From UBA11540 sp045531755 (GTDB lineage: Bacteria > Bacillota > Clostridia > Oscillospirales > Ruminococcaceae), in contig JAZSEP010000119.1 in the NCBI GenBank assembly GCA_045531755.1, positions 1 through 11,640 on the forward strand: a stretch of DNA of 11,640 nt, in the 5' to 3' direction. Below, piece after piece: positions 1 to 7,226 of this stretch. The first letter of the stretch is position 1. Every line of letters starts with the position of its first letter. The translations under genes and the position numbers were made by a program. The notes beneath the pieces are model-generated. The model searched no databases. It was not told the origin of the DNA and saw only the letters and a program-made list of their open reading frames with translations.

Positions 1-1940
1 AAGACGACCATATGTTTGGTTTATCTGCTGCTAAGAAGTACGGCGGAATATACGTTCCCGCTCATCAAGCAGTAATCCACTCTTATATGCGCGAAATGAT
101 GTCCGGCTGCGGAAAGATGATATTGGGCTCTGACAGTCATACGCGTTATGGCGCGCTTGGAACTATGGCAATCGGTGAAGGCGGACCTGAGCTTGTAAAA
201 CAGCTTTTGAACAAAACCTATGACATTTCCTGCCCCGAGGTAGTTGCAGTTTATCTTACCGGAAGTGTTAATAAGGGAGTAGGACCGCAAGATGTCGCAT
301 TGGCTATTATCGGTGCCGTATTCAAAAACGGCTTTGTTAAAAATAAGGTTATGGAGTTTGTCGGTGACGGCGTTGAAGGACTTGATATCGAGTTCAGAAA
401 CGGTATCGACGTTATGACAACAGAGACCACCTGCTTGTCTTCAATTTGGAAAACCGATATGAAGACAAAAGAGTATTTTGAAATCCATGGACGTCCGGAG
501 GAATTTAAAGAACTGGCTCCAAAAGAAGTTGCATACTATGATGCCGCTGTTGTTGTTGATCTCAGCAAAGTAAAGCCCATGATTGCAATGCCTTTCCATC
601 CGAGCAACGTTTATGATATTGAAACATTGAACGCAAACCTTGAGGACATTCTTCATGAGATAGAGGTCGAAGGCACACGTCAGCTTGCTTCTCCAAACGT
701 TTCCCTCAAACTGCTTGACAAGATTGAAAATGGAAAACTCAAAGTAAGTCAAGGTGTCATAGCAGGATGCGCAGGCGGAACGTTCGACAACCTGTGTGCT
801 GTTGCTGATATTGTTGACGGAAAATCTATTGGAAACGACGAGTTTTCATTCAGCGTATACCCTGCAAGTCAGCCTGTATTCCTCGAGCTTATGAGAAACG
901 GATGCCTTTCCAAGATTATGGCAACTGGCGCGACTGTTCGTTCGGCATTCTGTGGCCCTTGGTTCGGTGCAGGCGACGTTGCTGCGAACAACGGACTAAG
1001 TATTCGTCATTCTACAAGAAATTTCCCCAATAGAGAGGGTTCAAAGCCTAATAACAATCAGATAGCGTCTGTAGCACTTATGGATGCAAGATCTATTGCA
1101 GCAACAGCTATAAACAAGGGATTCCTCACACCTGCGACCGATCTTGATACTGACTTTGCTACAAGAAAATTCTACTTTGACAGTGAAATATATAACAACA
1201 GAGTCTACTTTGGATATGGAAAAGCCAACCCCAACGAAGAGCTTAAGCTTGGACCTAACATCACTGATTGGCCTTCTATGTCGGCTCTTACCGACGATAT
1301 TATGCTCAAGGTTGTTTCGGTTATTGAGGATCCTGTAACCACTACCGACGAGCTCATTCCTTCCGGAGAAACCTCATCTTACCGTTCTAATCCCCTTAAG
1401 CTTGCAGAGTTTGCGCTCTCGAGAAAAGACCCCGCTTATGTCGGAAAGGCAAAAGAGGTTCAGCTCGCAGAAAATGCACGCCTTGCTGGAAAGGTTGATG
1501 AGACCTTTACAACAGCTCTTGAAACTGCAAAAGCAATAAAGCCTGAACTCAACGTTTTGGCTACTGAAATCGGAAGCACCATCTTTGCAAGAAAACCCGG
1601 TGACGGCTCTGCACGCGAACAAGCGGCTTCCTGCCAGAGAGTTCTGGGAGGACTTGCAAATATAGCATTTGAATATGCAACAAAGAGATATCGCAGTAAT
1701 CTTATCAACTGGGGAATGTTACCCTTTACAATTGATAACGGAGAGCTCGAGTTTGATAACGGTGACTTTATATTTGTTCCCGATATTAGAAATGCGGTAA
1801 TAAATAAGGCTTCTGAAATTAACGCATACGTTATAAAAGGTCAAAACTATAAGAAGATTGTTCTCAAGCTGTCGGAAATGACCGATGATGAGAGAAAGAT
1901 TATACTTGACGGATGTCTCATAAACTTCTATAAAAACTGA
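1..1940 (+). CDS. Aconitase-superfamily hydratase (YbhJ-like), 5' partial
   Basis: The reading frame is open from position 3 (Asp-Asp-His before the Met at 12), so that Met is internal and the true N-terminus lies outside the window. Aconitase-family enzymes catalyse dehydration/rehydration of carboxylic acids using a [4Fe-4S] cluster. Numbered from the Met at 12, family landmarks in order are GSDSHTRYGALG (39-50), GCAGGTFDN (252-260, equivalent to the first cluster Cys), FCGPWFGAGD (313-322), STRNFPNREGSKP (334-346) and a C-terminal swivel domain with DGSAREQAA (531-539) and RSNLINWGMLPF (561-572). The visible 642 residues fit a family of about 750, so roughly 100 residues are missing. It resembles the uncharacterised YbhJ-type hydratases more than AcnA/AcnB or LeuC. 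The substrate cannot be told. The second Cys of the usual CGPC pair is Trp317. The stop is followed directly by the ribosome binding site of the next gene, which suggests co-transcription. Confidence 0.88.
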   Translation, partial: DDHMFGLSAAKKYGGIYVPAHQAVIHSYMREMMSGCGKMILGSDSHTRYGALGTMAIGEGGPELVKQLLNKTYDISCPEVVAVYLTGSVNKGVGPQDVALAIIGAVFKNGFVKNKVMEFVGDGVEGLDIEFRNGIDVMTTETTCLSSIWKTDMKTKEYFEIHGRPEEFKELAPKEVAYYDAAVVVDLSKVKPMIAMPFHPSNVYDIETLNANLEDILHEIEVEGTRQLASPNVSLKLLDKIENGKLKVSQGVIAGCAGGTFDNLCAVADIVDGKSIGNDEFSFSVYPASQPVFLELMRNGCLSKIMATGATVRSAFCGPWFGAGDVAANNGLSIRHSTRNFPNREGSKPNNNQIASVALMDARSIAATAINKGFLTPATDLDTDFATRKFYFDSEIYNNRVYFGYGKANPNEELKLGPNITDWPSMSALTDDIMLKVVSVIEDPVTTTDELIPSGETSSYRSNPLKLAEFALSRKDPAYVGKAKEVQLAENARLAGKVDETFTTALETAKAIKPELNVLATEIGSTIFARKPGDGSAREQAASCQRVLGGLANIAFEYATKRYRSNLINWGMLPFTIDNGELEFDNGDFIFVPDIRNAVINKASEINAYVIKGQNYKKIVLKLSEMTDDERKIILDGCLINFYKN

Positions 1941-1952
1941 AGGAGAAAGTCA

Positions 1953-3464
1953 ATGAGAATAATAAGCCTTTTAGAAAATGAGCTTTGGTGGGGCGGCGCT
2001 TCGAAATACGGTAAGGATATGCCTTATTCTGCAACCACGGATTTTGATGCTGTTATGGTTCCGAATACTACAAATAATCAGGCAAACCCTTTGCTCATTT
2101 CTAACAAGGGACGATATCTTTGGTGTGAGGAAGGCTTCAACTTTTCGATTCGCAATGGTGAAATTGTTGTGGAAGAAAAGGGTAACCTTGTTTTTGGTGA
2201 AACAGGCGGGGGACTTAAAGAAGCTTTCCGTAAAGCAAAATCCGAGTTTTTTTCTGATAATGGCGAACTGCCTGACACGGATTTGATAGTTCATCCTCAA
2301 TATAACACCTGGATTGAACTTATGTACGACCAATGCCAAGAAAAAATCTTGGCTTATGTCGATAATCTCTTTGCTAACGGTATGCCAAAAGGCGTTATTA
2401 TGATTGATGATACCTGGCAGGAAAACTATGGTGTTTGGAACTTTAACCCTGCAAGATTTTCAGACCCCAAGGGTATGATGGATAAAATTCATTCTCTCGG
2501 ATATAAGATAATGCTGTGGATTTGTCCTTTCGTAAGCCCTGATAGCGCGGTTTATCGTGAGCTCACAAAAAAGGGACTGTTTGTTAAAAACCCCGACGGC
2601 ACCGATGCTATAAGACGTTGGTGGAACGGATACAGTGCAGTTCTTGATTTTACTAATCCAGATGCGCAAATATGGTTTAAAGCTCAGCTTGACAGGCTTC
2701 AAAAAGACTATGGTGTTGACGGCTTTAAATTTGATGCAGGTGACGCTGGATTTTATCGTGATACTGATGTTACCTATGCTCCGACAACACCTAACGGGCA
2801 GTGCGAGCTGTACGTAAAAATCGGTCTTGACTACAAGCTCAACGAATATCGAGCTTGTTGGAAGCTTGCGGGACAGCCTCTCGTACAACGCTTGGCAGAT
2901 AAAAGACATGCTTGGGAAAATGATGGTCTCGATTGCTTGATTCCAAACTCCATTGCTCAAAGCATGCTTGGATATCGTTTTATATGTCCGGATATGATAG
3001 GTGGCGGAGAGTTTCAAAGCTTTCTTGACGGAGCAAAAATCGATGAAGAGCTTTTTGTTCGATATGCACAAGCAAGCGCATTGATGCCAATGATGCAGTT
3101 TTCCGCAGACCCTTTCCGCGTTCTTTCAAAGAAGAATGCACAGCTTTGTAAGGATTCGGCCCTGCTTCACGAAAAGCTCGGCGACCAAATCCTAAAGCAT
3201 GTCAAAAATGCTATTGAAAGCGCTGACCCTGTTATTGCTCCGATTTGCTACTACTATCCGGGAGAAGGGGAAAATGAAACTACATCCTTTATGTACAACG
3301 AGAATTTTATCGTTTCTCCCGTTCTTGAAAAAGGTTGCGTTGAAAGCGAAATCTACCTTCCCACAGGAGAATGGATTGGCTTTGATGGCAAAACGTATAT
3401 AGGTGGCAAAAAGGTTAGGGTATCAACACCTCTCGAGGTTTTACCTTATTTTTACAAGAAATAA
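1953..3464 (+). CDS. Glycoside hydrolase family 31, MYORG/alpha-glycosidase-like
   Basis: GH31 enzymes are retaining alpha-glycosidases (alpha-glucosidase, alpha-xylosidase, alpha-galactosidase and others) with a TIM-barrel fold. The barrel spans about residues 115-385. VIMIDDTWQENYG (148-160) and ILMLWICPF-like KIMLWICPF (185-193) are early strands. KFDAGD (259-264) holds the likely nucleophile Asp261. WEND (321-324) matches the W-x-x-D acid/base site, giving Asp324. PDMIGG (346-351) is the family's D-x-GG signature. KFDAGD rather than WxDMNE places it nearer the MYORG/YihQ side of the family than classical maltases. The 503 residues are short for the family, with a reduced N-terminal beta region and a small C-terminal beta domain (about 425-503). 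There is no signal peptide or membrane segment, so it is probably cytoplasmic and acts on imported oligosaccharides or glycosides. ATG 1953 follows AGGAG (1941-1945) at 7-base spacing. Substrate is unknown. Confidence 0.9.
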   Translation: MRIISLLENELWWGGASKYGKDMPYSATTDFDAVMVPNTTNNQANPLLISNKGRYLWCEEGFNFSIRNGEIVVEEKGNLVFGETGGGLKEAFRKAKSEFFSDNGELPDTDLIVHPQYNTWIELMYDQCQEKILAYVDNLFANGMPKGVIMIDDTWQENYGVWNFNPARFSDPKGMMDKIHSLGYKIMLWICPFVSPDSAVYRELTKKGLFVKNPDGTDAIRRWWNGYSAVLDFTNPDAQIWFKAQLDRLQKDYGVDGFKFDAGDAGFYRDTDVTYAPTTPNGQCELYVKIGLDYKLNEYRACWKLAGQPLVQRLADKRHAWENDGLDCLIPNSIAQSMLGYRFICPDMIGGGEFQSFLDGAKIDEELFVRYAQASALMPMMQFSADPFRVLSKKNAQLCKDSALLHEKLGDQILKHVKNAIESADPVIAPICYYYPGEGENETTSFMYNENFIVSPVLEKGCVESEIYLPTGEWIGFDGKTYIGGKKVRVSTPLEVLPYFYKK

Positions 3465-3484
3465 TAAGAAAAGGATGATGCACA

Positions 3485-4597
3485 GTGTTAAACGCAATTC
3501 GCGAATATCTTCGCAGTATTGACAAATTGTTGGTAACGCTGTGCATTCTTTGTTCTTTTGTAAGTATTGCATTGCTTTTTATAATAAGCGAGGCTTTCCC
3601 CGGCGAGTTTGGCAAAAGAATGGTTGTGGTGCAGGCTGCAGCTTCTCTCTTGGGAATTGTATTGATGGTTGGCATTTCGATTTTCGACTATAAAATCTAT
3701 ACTCGCCTGTGGTACATTCATTATCCGTTGTGTATTCTGTTCGTCCTGTGCACTTTTATATTCGGAATAGGACGTCAAGGCGCTGATGACAGAGCTTGGA
3801 TTGAAATTTTTGGAATTAACGTACAGCCATCAGAATTTTTGAAGGTCTCTACCATACTCACTGTGGCTGCACACGCTGACAAGGTGAAAGAAAACGTAAA
3901 TTCTTTCGTCGGAATAACAAGACTTTGCCTGTTTGGCCTGATTGCGTGCGCTTTGGTTGTTTTGCAGGGTGATGACGGTTCCGCTATTATCTTTTTTTTG
4001 ATTTTTGCTTGTATGATGTTCGCGGCGGGTGTTAGCTACAAACTCGTTGCAGTTGCATTAGCAGGGATAGCTGTGGCTATTCCTTTGGCTTGGAATTTTG
4101 TGTTCAGCAACGACCAAAAGCTCAGATTTTTGGTTTTATTTGACGATAGTGCGTCTTCCGTGGTTGTATATCAACAAAATGCAGGTCTTAAGGCACTCAG
4201 CTCGGGACACGTTTGGGGAAATCTGATTTCCGGAAAGCCGTATACCTACGTTCCCGAAATGAACAACGATATGATTTTCTCTTTCATAGGAAATGCACTT
4301 GGATTTTTCGGATGCCTTATTGTCGTTGCGGTTCTGTTTGTGATTTGCATACGTATTCTGATGTCCTGTCGCGGTGTAGACGAAGGAATGCAGGGGAATG
4401 TAATTGCTGCCGGTCTTTTTGCGATGATGGCATTTCAGGCTATTATCAATATTGGAATGAATCTAAAAATTTCACCTGTTGTTGGAATAACGTTGCCGTT
4501 CTTTAGTGCAGGCGGTTCATCGGTTTTGACCTCATACATCGCTATGGGAGTCGTTCTCAGCGTATACCGGCAAAACCATATTAAAACTATGTATTGA
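3485..4597 (+). CDS. SEDS-family membrane glycosyltransferase, RodA/FtsW/SpoVE-like
   Basis: SEDS proteins polymerise lipid II into peptidoglycan glycan strands together with a class B penicillin-binding protein. The 370 residues are strongly hydrophobic with about nine to ten membrane segments. Family landmarks are RAWIEIFGINVQPSEFLK (103-120), QGDDGSA (161-167, in place of the usual QPDLGTA), VPEMNNDMIFSFIG (256-269) in place of PEPHTDFIFA, and the C-terminal NIGMNLKISPVVGITLPF (322-339) then FSAGGSS (340-346, usually SYGGSS). The Asp at 262 corresponds to the essential catalytic Asp of RodA, so the protein is probably active. The large extracytoplasmic loop motif normally containing QSQ-AIGSGG is shortened and altered. 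The start is GTG with AAGGA (3471-3475) nine bases upstream; nearby ATGs are out of frame. No mreBCD, pbpA or other division gene is adjacent, so I give no symbol; RodA-like is the best guess from the QPSEFLK and NIGMN regions. Confidence 0.9.
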   Translation: MLNAIREYLRSIDKLLVTLCILCSFVSIALLFIISEAFPGEFGKRMVVVQAAASLLGIVLMVGISIFDYKIYTRLWYIHYPLCILFVLCTFIFGIGRQGADDRAWIEIFGINVQPSEFLKVSTILTVAAHADKVKENVNSFVGITRLCLFGLIACALVVLQGDDGSAIIFFLIFACMMFAAGVSYKLVAVALAGIAVAIPLAWNFVFSNDQKLRFLVLFDDSASSVVVYQQNAGLKALSSGHVWGNLISGKPYTYVPEMNNDMIFSFIGNALGFFGCLIVVAVLFVICIRILMSCRGVDEGMQGNVIAAGLFAMMAFQAIINIGMNLKISPVVGITLPFFSAGGSSVLTSYIAMGVVLSVYRQNHIKTMY

Positions 4598-4599
4598 GG
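4596..4599 (+). promoter_or_regulatory. Ribosome binding site deciding the GNAT start
   Basis: GAGG overlaps the TGA stop (4595-4597) of the upstream SEDS gene and lies 7 bases before ATG 4607. That spacing supports the ATG over the TTG three bases earlier and suggests translational coupling of the two genes. Confidence 0.55.
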
Positions 4600-4606
4600 C
4601 TGTTTG

Positions 4607-5149
4607 ATGTTTAGTATTAAAAATGCTGAAAAATGCGAATATGCACAGATTAAAAGGATATACGTTAAATCCTTCCCATTGATAGAACGCAAGCCGTTTG
4701 CTCTTATAAAGAGTAAGGTTAAAAATGGCTCTGCACAGATTTTGTGCCTGAAAGCCAATAACAAGGTTTGTGGTTTAATAATAACAGCACAACACAACGA
4801 TGTTATGCTTGTCGATTATTTTGCAATTGACGAGAGCTTTCGCGACAAGGGAATAGGAACCGAATCAATACGCGAATTTTTGAAATTATATTCCGACCAA
4901 TATCGCATCTTCCTCGAAATAGAAAAGCCTGATGATACCGATATAATCAAAGCACGAAGAAAAGCGTTTTATCTTAGAAATGGGTTTAATTGTTCGGGTA
5001 CTCAAATATCTCTGTTTGGTGTTTCCATGGAGCTTCTGTATGCCACAAAACCTGTAGATTTTGATGAGTATTATAAGCTCTACGAGAAGGTTTACGGTAA
5101 AATTTGGGCGCGCGGAGTCAAATTTCTAAAACAAAATAACGAATTTTGA
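4607..5149 (+). CDS. GNAT-family N-acetyltransferase
   Basis: GNAT enzymes transfer acetyl groups from acetyl-CoA to amines of small molecules or proteins. The 180-residue protein has the acetyl-CoA pyrophosphate-binding motif A: strand VMLVDYFAID (66-75) followed by FRDKGIGTESI (78-88), matching R/Q-x-x-G-x-G/A. The motif B region has KAFYLRNGF (119-127) and a closing strand GVSMELL (138-144). About 30 further residues (151-180), rich in Tyr and Lys, extend past the usual fold. I prefer ATG 4607 over the in-frame TTG at 4604 because GAGG (4596-4599), overlapping the previous stop, sits 7 bases upstream of the ATG. The gene begins 9 bases after the SEDS gene, so it is likely co-transcribed with it. 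The substrate cannot be deduced from sequence. Confidence 0.83.
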   Translation: MFSIKNAEKCEYAQIKRIYVKSFPLIERKPFALIKSKVKNGSAQILCLKANNKVCGLIITAQHNDVMLVDYFAIDESFRDKGIGTESIREFLKLYSDQYRIFLEIEKPDDTDIIKARRKAFYLRNGFNCSGTQISLFGVSMELLYATKPVDFDEYYKLYEKVYGKIWARGVKFLKQNNEF

Positions 5150-5168
5150 AAAAAATCAAAAATAATGC

Positions 5169-5197
5169 TTGCAAATCATATATTTGTATGATACAAT
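5169..5197 (+). promoter_or_regulatory. Sigma-A-type promoter of rplS
   Basis: TTGCAA (5169-5174) and TACAAT (5192-5197) are separated by 17 bases and lie in AT-rich DNA. Both boxes are one base from the vegetative consensus (TTGACA has two differences at most, TATAAT one). Transcription would start near 5204, giving a leader of about 130 nt before rplS. No hairpin terminator is visible between the GNAT stop (5149) and this promoter, so read-through from upstream is possible. Confidence 0.7.
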
Positions 5198-5213
5198 ATA
5201 TTAGCATTTATAT

Positions 5214-5290
5214 GGCCGTCTGCTTGTAAAAGCAGGTGGGGGTTAATGCGCACAACAAAATTTGCACATTAAAGCGGACAGTCCTCTGCC
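5214..5290 (+). promoter_or_regulatory. Structured 5' leader of rplS, probable L19 leader
   Basis: Firmicutes rplS mRNAs are known to carry a conserved leader thought to let L19 control its own synthesis. Here the leader contains a perfect hairpin CTGCTT-GTAA-AAGCAG (5220-5225 with 5230-5235, GNRA-type loop). A second hairpin pairs TTAATG (5243-5248) with CATTAA (5267-5272), extended inward by GCA/TGC after one mismatch. An outer helix is possible between GTCTGC (5218-5223) and GCGGAC (5274-5279, one G-U), which would compete with the first hairpin. A purine run GGTGGGGG (5235-5242) lies between. Assignment to the L19 leader family rests on position and structure, not on a covariance-model match. 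Confidence 0.55.
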
Positions 5291-5335
5291 ACTATATATT
5301 GGGAATGAATGTCTGAAAACTAAGGAGGAACAAAA

Positions 5336-5680
5336 ATGGACGCATTGAAGCTTATAGCTCAGGACAGCGTGAAAAAAGAAGCACCGGTAGTAGAAGTCGG
5401 TGACACAGTCAGAGTACAGGTTAGAATCAAAGAGGGAGATAAAGAAAGACTCCAGGCTTTTGAGGGAACCGTTATTGCTAAGAAGCACGGCGGAGTTTCC
5501 GAAACCTTCACAGTTCGTCGCCTTTCCTACGGCGTTGGCGTAGAAAGAGTTTTCCCTGTACACTCTCCTAACGTTGATAGCGTTGCTATCGTAAGAAAGG
5601 GAAGAGTAAGAAGAAGCAAACTCTATTATCTTAGAGACAGAGTCGGTAAGGCTGCCAAGGTTAAGAGCCGTATCAAGTAA
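5336..5680 (+). CDS. rplS: 50S ribosomal protein L19
   Basis: L19 is a large-subunit ribosomal protein lying at the 30S-50S interface. The 114 residues match the usual family length. Conserved stretches include GDTVRVQVRIKEGDKERLQ (22-40), FEGTVIAKK (42-50) and the highly conserved SETFTVRRLSYGVGVERVFP (55-74), followed by the basic end VRRSKLYYLRDRVGKAAK (91-108). ATG 5336 follows a near-perfect AAGGAGG with about 7-base spacing, as expected for a highly expressed gene. It has its own promoter and leader upstream and a terminator downstream, and starts the conserved Firmicutes order rplS-lepB-rbgA-rnhB. Codon use (AGA, GTA, GTT rich) fits neighbouring genes. Confidence 0.98.
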   Translation: MDALKLIAQDSVKKEAPVVEVGDTVRVQVRIKEGDKERLQAFEGTVIAKKHGGVSETFTVRRLSYGVGVERVFPVHSPNVDSVAIVRKGRVRRSKLYYLRDRVGKAAKVKSRIK

Positions 5681-5701
5681 TTGTTTGCTCAGATTGCGTT
5701 T

Positions 5702-5752
5702 AGGTTGTCCTGAAACATGGTGTTCTGTGTTTTTGTGACAACCTTTTCTTTT
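5702..5752 (+). terminator. Rho-independent terminator after rplS
   Basis: AGGTTGTC (5702-5709) pairs perfectly with GACAACCT (5737-5744), and AAACA (5713-5717) can pair with TGTTT (5728-5732) to extend the stem with an internal loop. A T-rich run TTTTCTTTT (5744-5752) follows directly. It lies 22 bases past the rplS stop and before lepB, so it should reduce read-through from the strong rplS promoter into the downstream genes. No separate lepB promoter is apparent, so leakage is probably how lepB-rbgA-rnhB is expressed. Confidence 0.72.
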
Positions 5753-5769
5753 AAGATTGGAGTGGTAGT

Positions 5770-6336
5770 ATGAACAATTTTGAAGGTTCCGAGAAAAGAG
5801 AAAAAAAGAAGTTCTCGTTAAGTGAAGAAGTCTTTGATTGGATGCTTGAAATTGTTACTGCAGTTGTTATATTGCTTTTAGTATTCACCTTCGGTATTCG
5901 TACCGTGGATGTATACGGAAACTCTATGCTACCCACTTTGCATCATCAGGAAAAACTCCTTTTGAATAGGTTTTTATATACACCCGAGTATGGTGACATC
6001 GTTGTCATAACAAAGCCTTGTGACGGTGATGAACCTCTTATAAAGAGGATAATAGCTACAGAAAACCAAGAAGTAGATATTGATTTTGAAAAAGGAATCG
6101 TTTACGTGGATGGTGTGGCATTACAGGAAGATTACGTTATGGCTCCGACTATAAGAAGCTTTGACGTTGAGTTTCCTTGTGTCGTCCCTGAAGGTTGTGT
6201 TTTTGTTTTGGGTGATAACCGAAACAACTCCAAGGACAGCAGAGATTCTTCTGTAGGAATGGTTGACGAGAGGTATATTCTCGGCGAGGTTATTTTTAGG
6301 ATTACCCCTTTTGAAAAAATGGGAAAGATTGGATGA
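5770..6336 (+). CDS. lepB: Signal peptidase I
   Basis: Signal peptidase I removes signal peptides from secreted proteins at the outer face of the cytoplasmic membrane. The protein has 188 residues, typical of Gram-positive SipS-type enzymes. A charged N-terminus is followed by one membrane segment (about 26-43), with the catalytic domain outside. Box B GNSMLPTL (50-57) carries the nucleophile Ser52. LIKRIIA (90-96) carries the general base Lys92. Box E GDNRNNSKDSR (148-158) is complete. ATG 5770 follows GGAG (5759-5762) at 7-base spacing. It is 6 bases from rbgA. Placement between rplS and rbgA is a common arrangement in Clostridia. Confidence 0.97.
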   Translation: MNNFEGSEKREKKKFSLSEEVFDWMLEIVTAVVILLLVFTFGIRTVDVYGNSMLPTLHHQEKLLLNRFLYTPEYGDIVVITKPCDGDEPLIKRIIATENQEVDIDFEKGIVYVDGVALQEDYVMAPTIRSFDVEFPCVVPEGCVFVLGDNRNNSKDSRDSSVGMVDERYILGEVIFRITPFEKMGKIG

Positions 6337-6342
6337 TAGATA

Positions 6343-7212
6343 ATGGGTGAAGGAAAACAGATACAGTGGTTTCCTGGGCATATGGCGAAAACTCGCAGAA
6401 TTATGCGAGAAAATCTCAAATATGTTGATATTGTTATCGAAATCAGGGATGCTCGTATACCAAAAAGCAGCAGCAATCCCGAGATTAATTCCTTGCTTTC
6501 TAACAAACCACGCGTTATAATTCTAAACAAAGCTGATAACGCAGACAGAAATATAACGAAAAAGTGGATTGAGTATTACAAATCAAAAGGAATAACCGCT
6601 ATAGAAGCGGATTGCCGTAGCGGAAAGGGATTGAATGCCCTGATGCCTGCAGTCAAAGAGTCGTTGAAGGAGCTTCTTGAACGCCGTGCTCAGCGCGGTA
6701 TGGAAGGTATGTCCATCAGAATGATGGTGGTTGGAATTCCTAACGTCGGAAAATCATCTTTCATAAACCGTTTGGCAAAAAGCAGAAGAACAAAAGTTGA
6801 AGACCGTCCCGGAGTAACAAGAGGTAAGCAATGGGTTACTATTGATGGCGGTATTGAGCTACTTGATATGCCGGGCGTTTTGTGGCCTAAGTTTGAAGAT
6901 AAACAGGTTGGAGAATTTCTTGCGTTCACGGGGGCAGTTAAAGACGATATCCTTGACGTTGAATACCTTGCCGTTAAATTGCTCGACGTTCTTCGTGATA
7001 GATATTTCGACAGGCTCTCTGCGAGGTACGGCATAGATGTTGAACAAACCGCACATCTTGATTCCTATGACCTTTTGGGCGAGATCGGAAGAAAGCGCGG
7101 TATGCTCATGGCCGGTGGCGTTGTAAACACAGAAAGAATGGCAAACACGCTTCTCAGCGAATTCAGAAGCGGCGCCATGGGAAATATGACACTCGAAACT
7201 CCAAACGATTGA
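6343..7212 (+). CDS. rbgA: Ribosome biogenesis GTPase RbgA (YlqF)
   Basis: RbgA is a circularly permuted GTPase required for late assembly of the 50S subunit. The permuted motif order is clear: G4 NKAD (62-65), G5-like SGKGLNAL (93-100), then G1 GIPNVGKSS (131-139), G2 PGVT (156-159) and G3 DMPG (175-178). The N-terminal IQWFPGHMAKT (7-17) is the RbgA/YlqF hallmark, and a C-terminal helical domain (about 200-289) corresponds to the rRNA-binding part. At 289 residues it has the normal length. ATG 6343 is 6 bases after the lepB stop with only a weak GGA (6331-6333) upstream, suggesting translational coupling. Its function connects with neighbouring rplS, also a 50S gene. Confidence 0.97.
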   Translation: MGEGKQIQWFPGHMAKTRRIMRENLKYVDIVIEIRDARIPKSSSNPEINSLLSNKPRVIILNKADNADRNITKKWIEYYKSKGITAIEADCRSGKGLNALMPAVKESLKELLERRAQRGMEGMSIRMMVVGIPNVGKSSFINRLAKSRRTKVEDRPGVTRGKQWVTIDGGIELLDMPGVLWPKFEDKQVGEFLAFTGAVKDDILDVEYLAVKLLDVLRDRYFDRLSARYGIDVEQTAHLDSYDLLGEIGRKRGMLMAGGVVNTERMANTLLSEFRSGAMGNMTLETPND

Positions 7213-7218
7213 GGGAGG
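7213..7218 (+). promoter_or_regulatory. Ribosome binding site deciding the rnhB start
   Basis: GGGAGG lies just after the rbgA stop (TGA 7210-7212) and 8 bases before ATG 7227. It rules in the ATG and argues against the in-frame TTG at 7209, which would place the ribosome binding site inside the coding sequence. Confidence 0.75.
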
Positions 7219-7226
7219 AAACCCTG

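Noticed and set aside
21..290. Open frames on the - strand across genes, for example 21-290 and 2460-3071
   Set aside because: They lie wholly inside well-supported + strand genes, have no family motifs, and lack ribosome binding sites; they mirror the codon pattern of the real genes.
4604..4606. TTG start at 4604 for the GNAT gene
   Set aside because: The adjacent ATG at 4607 is the stronger start and has good spacing from GAGG at 4596-4599.
7209..7226. TTG start at 7209 extending RNase HII by six residues
   Set aside because: The GGGAGG ribosome binding site would then lie within the coding sequence; ATG 7227 has correct spacing and a normal N-terminus.
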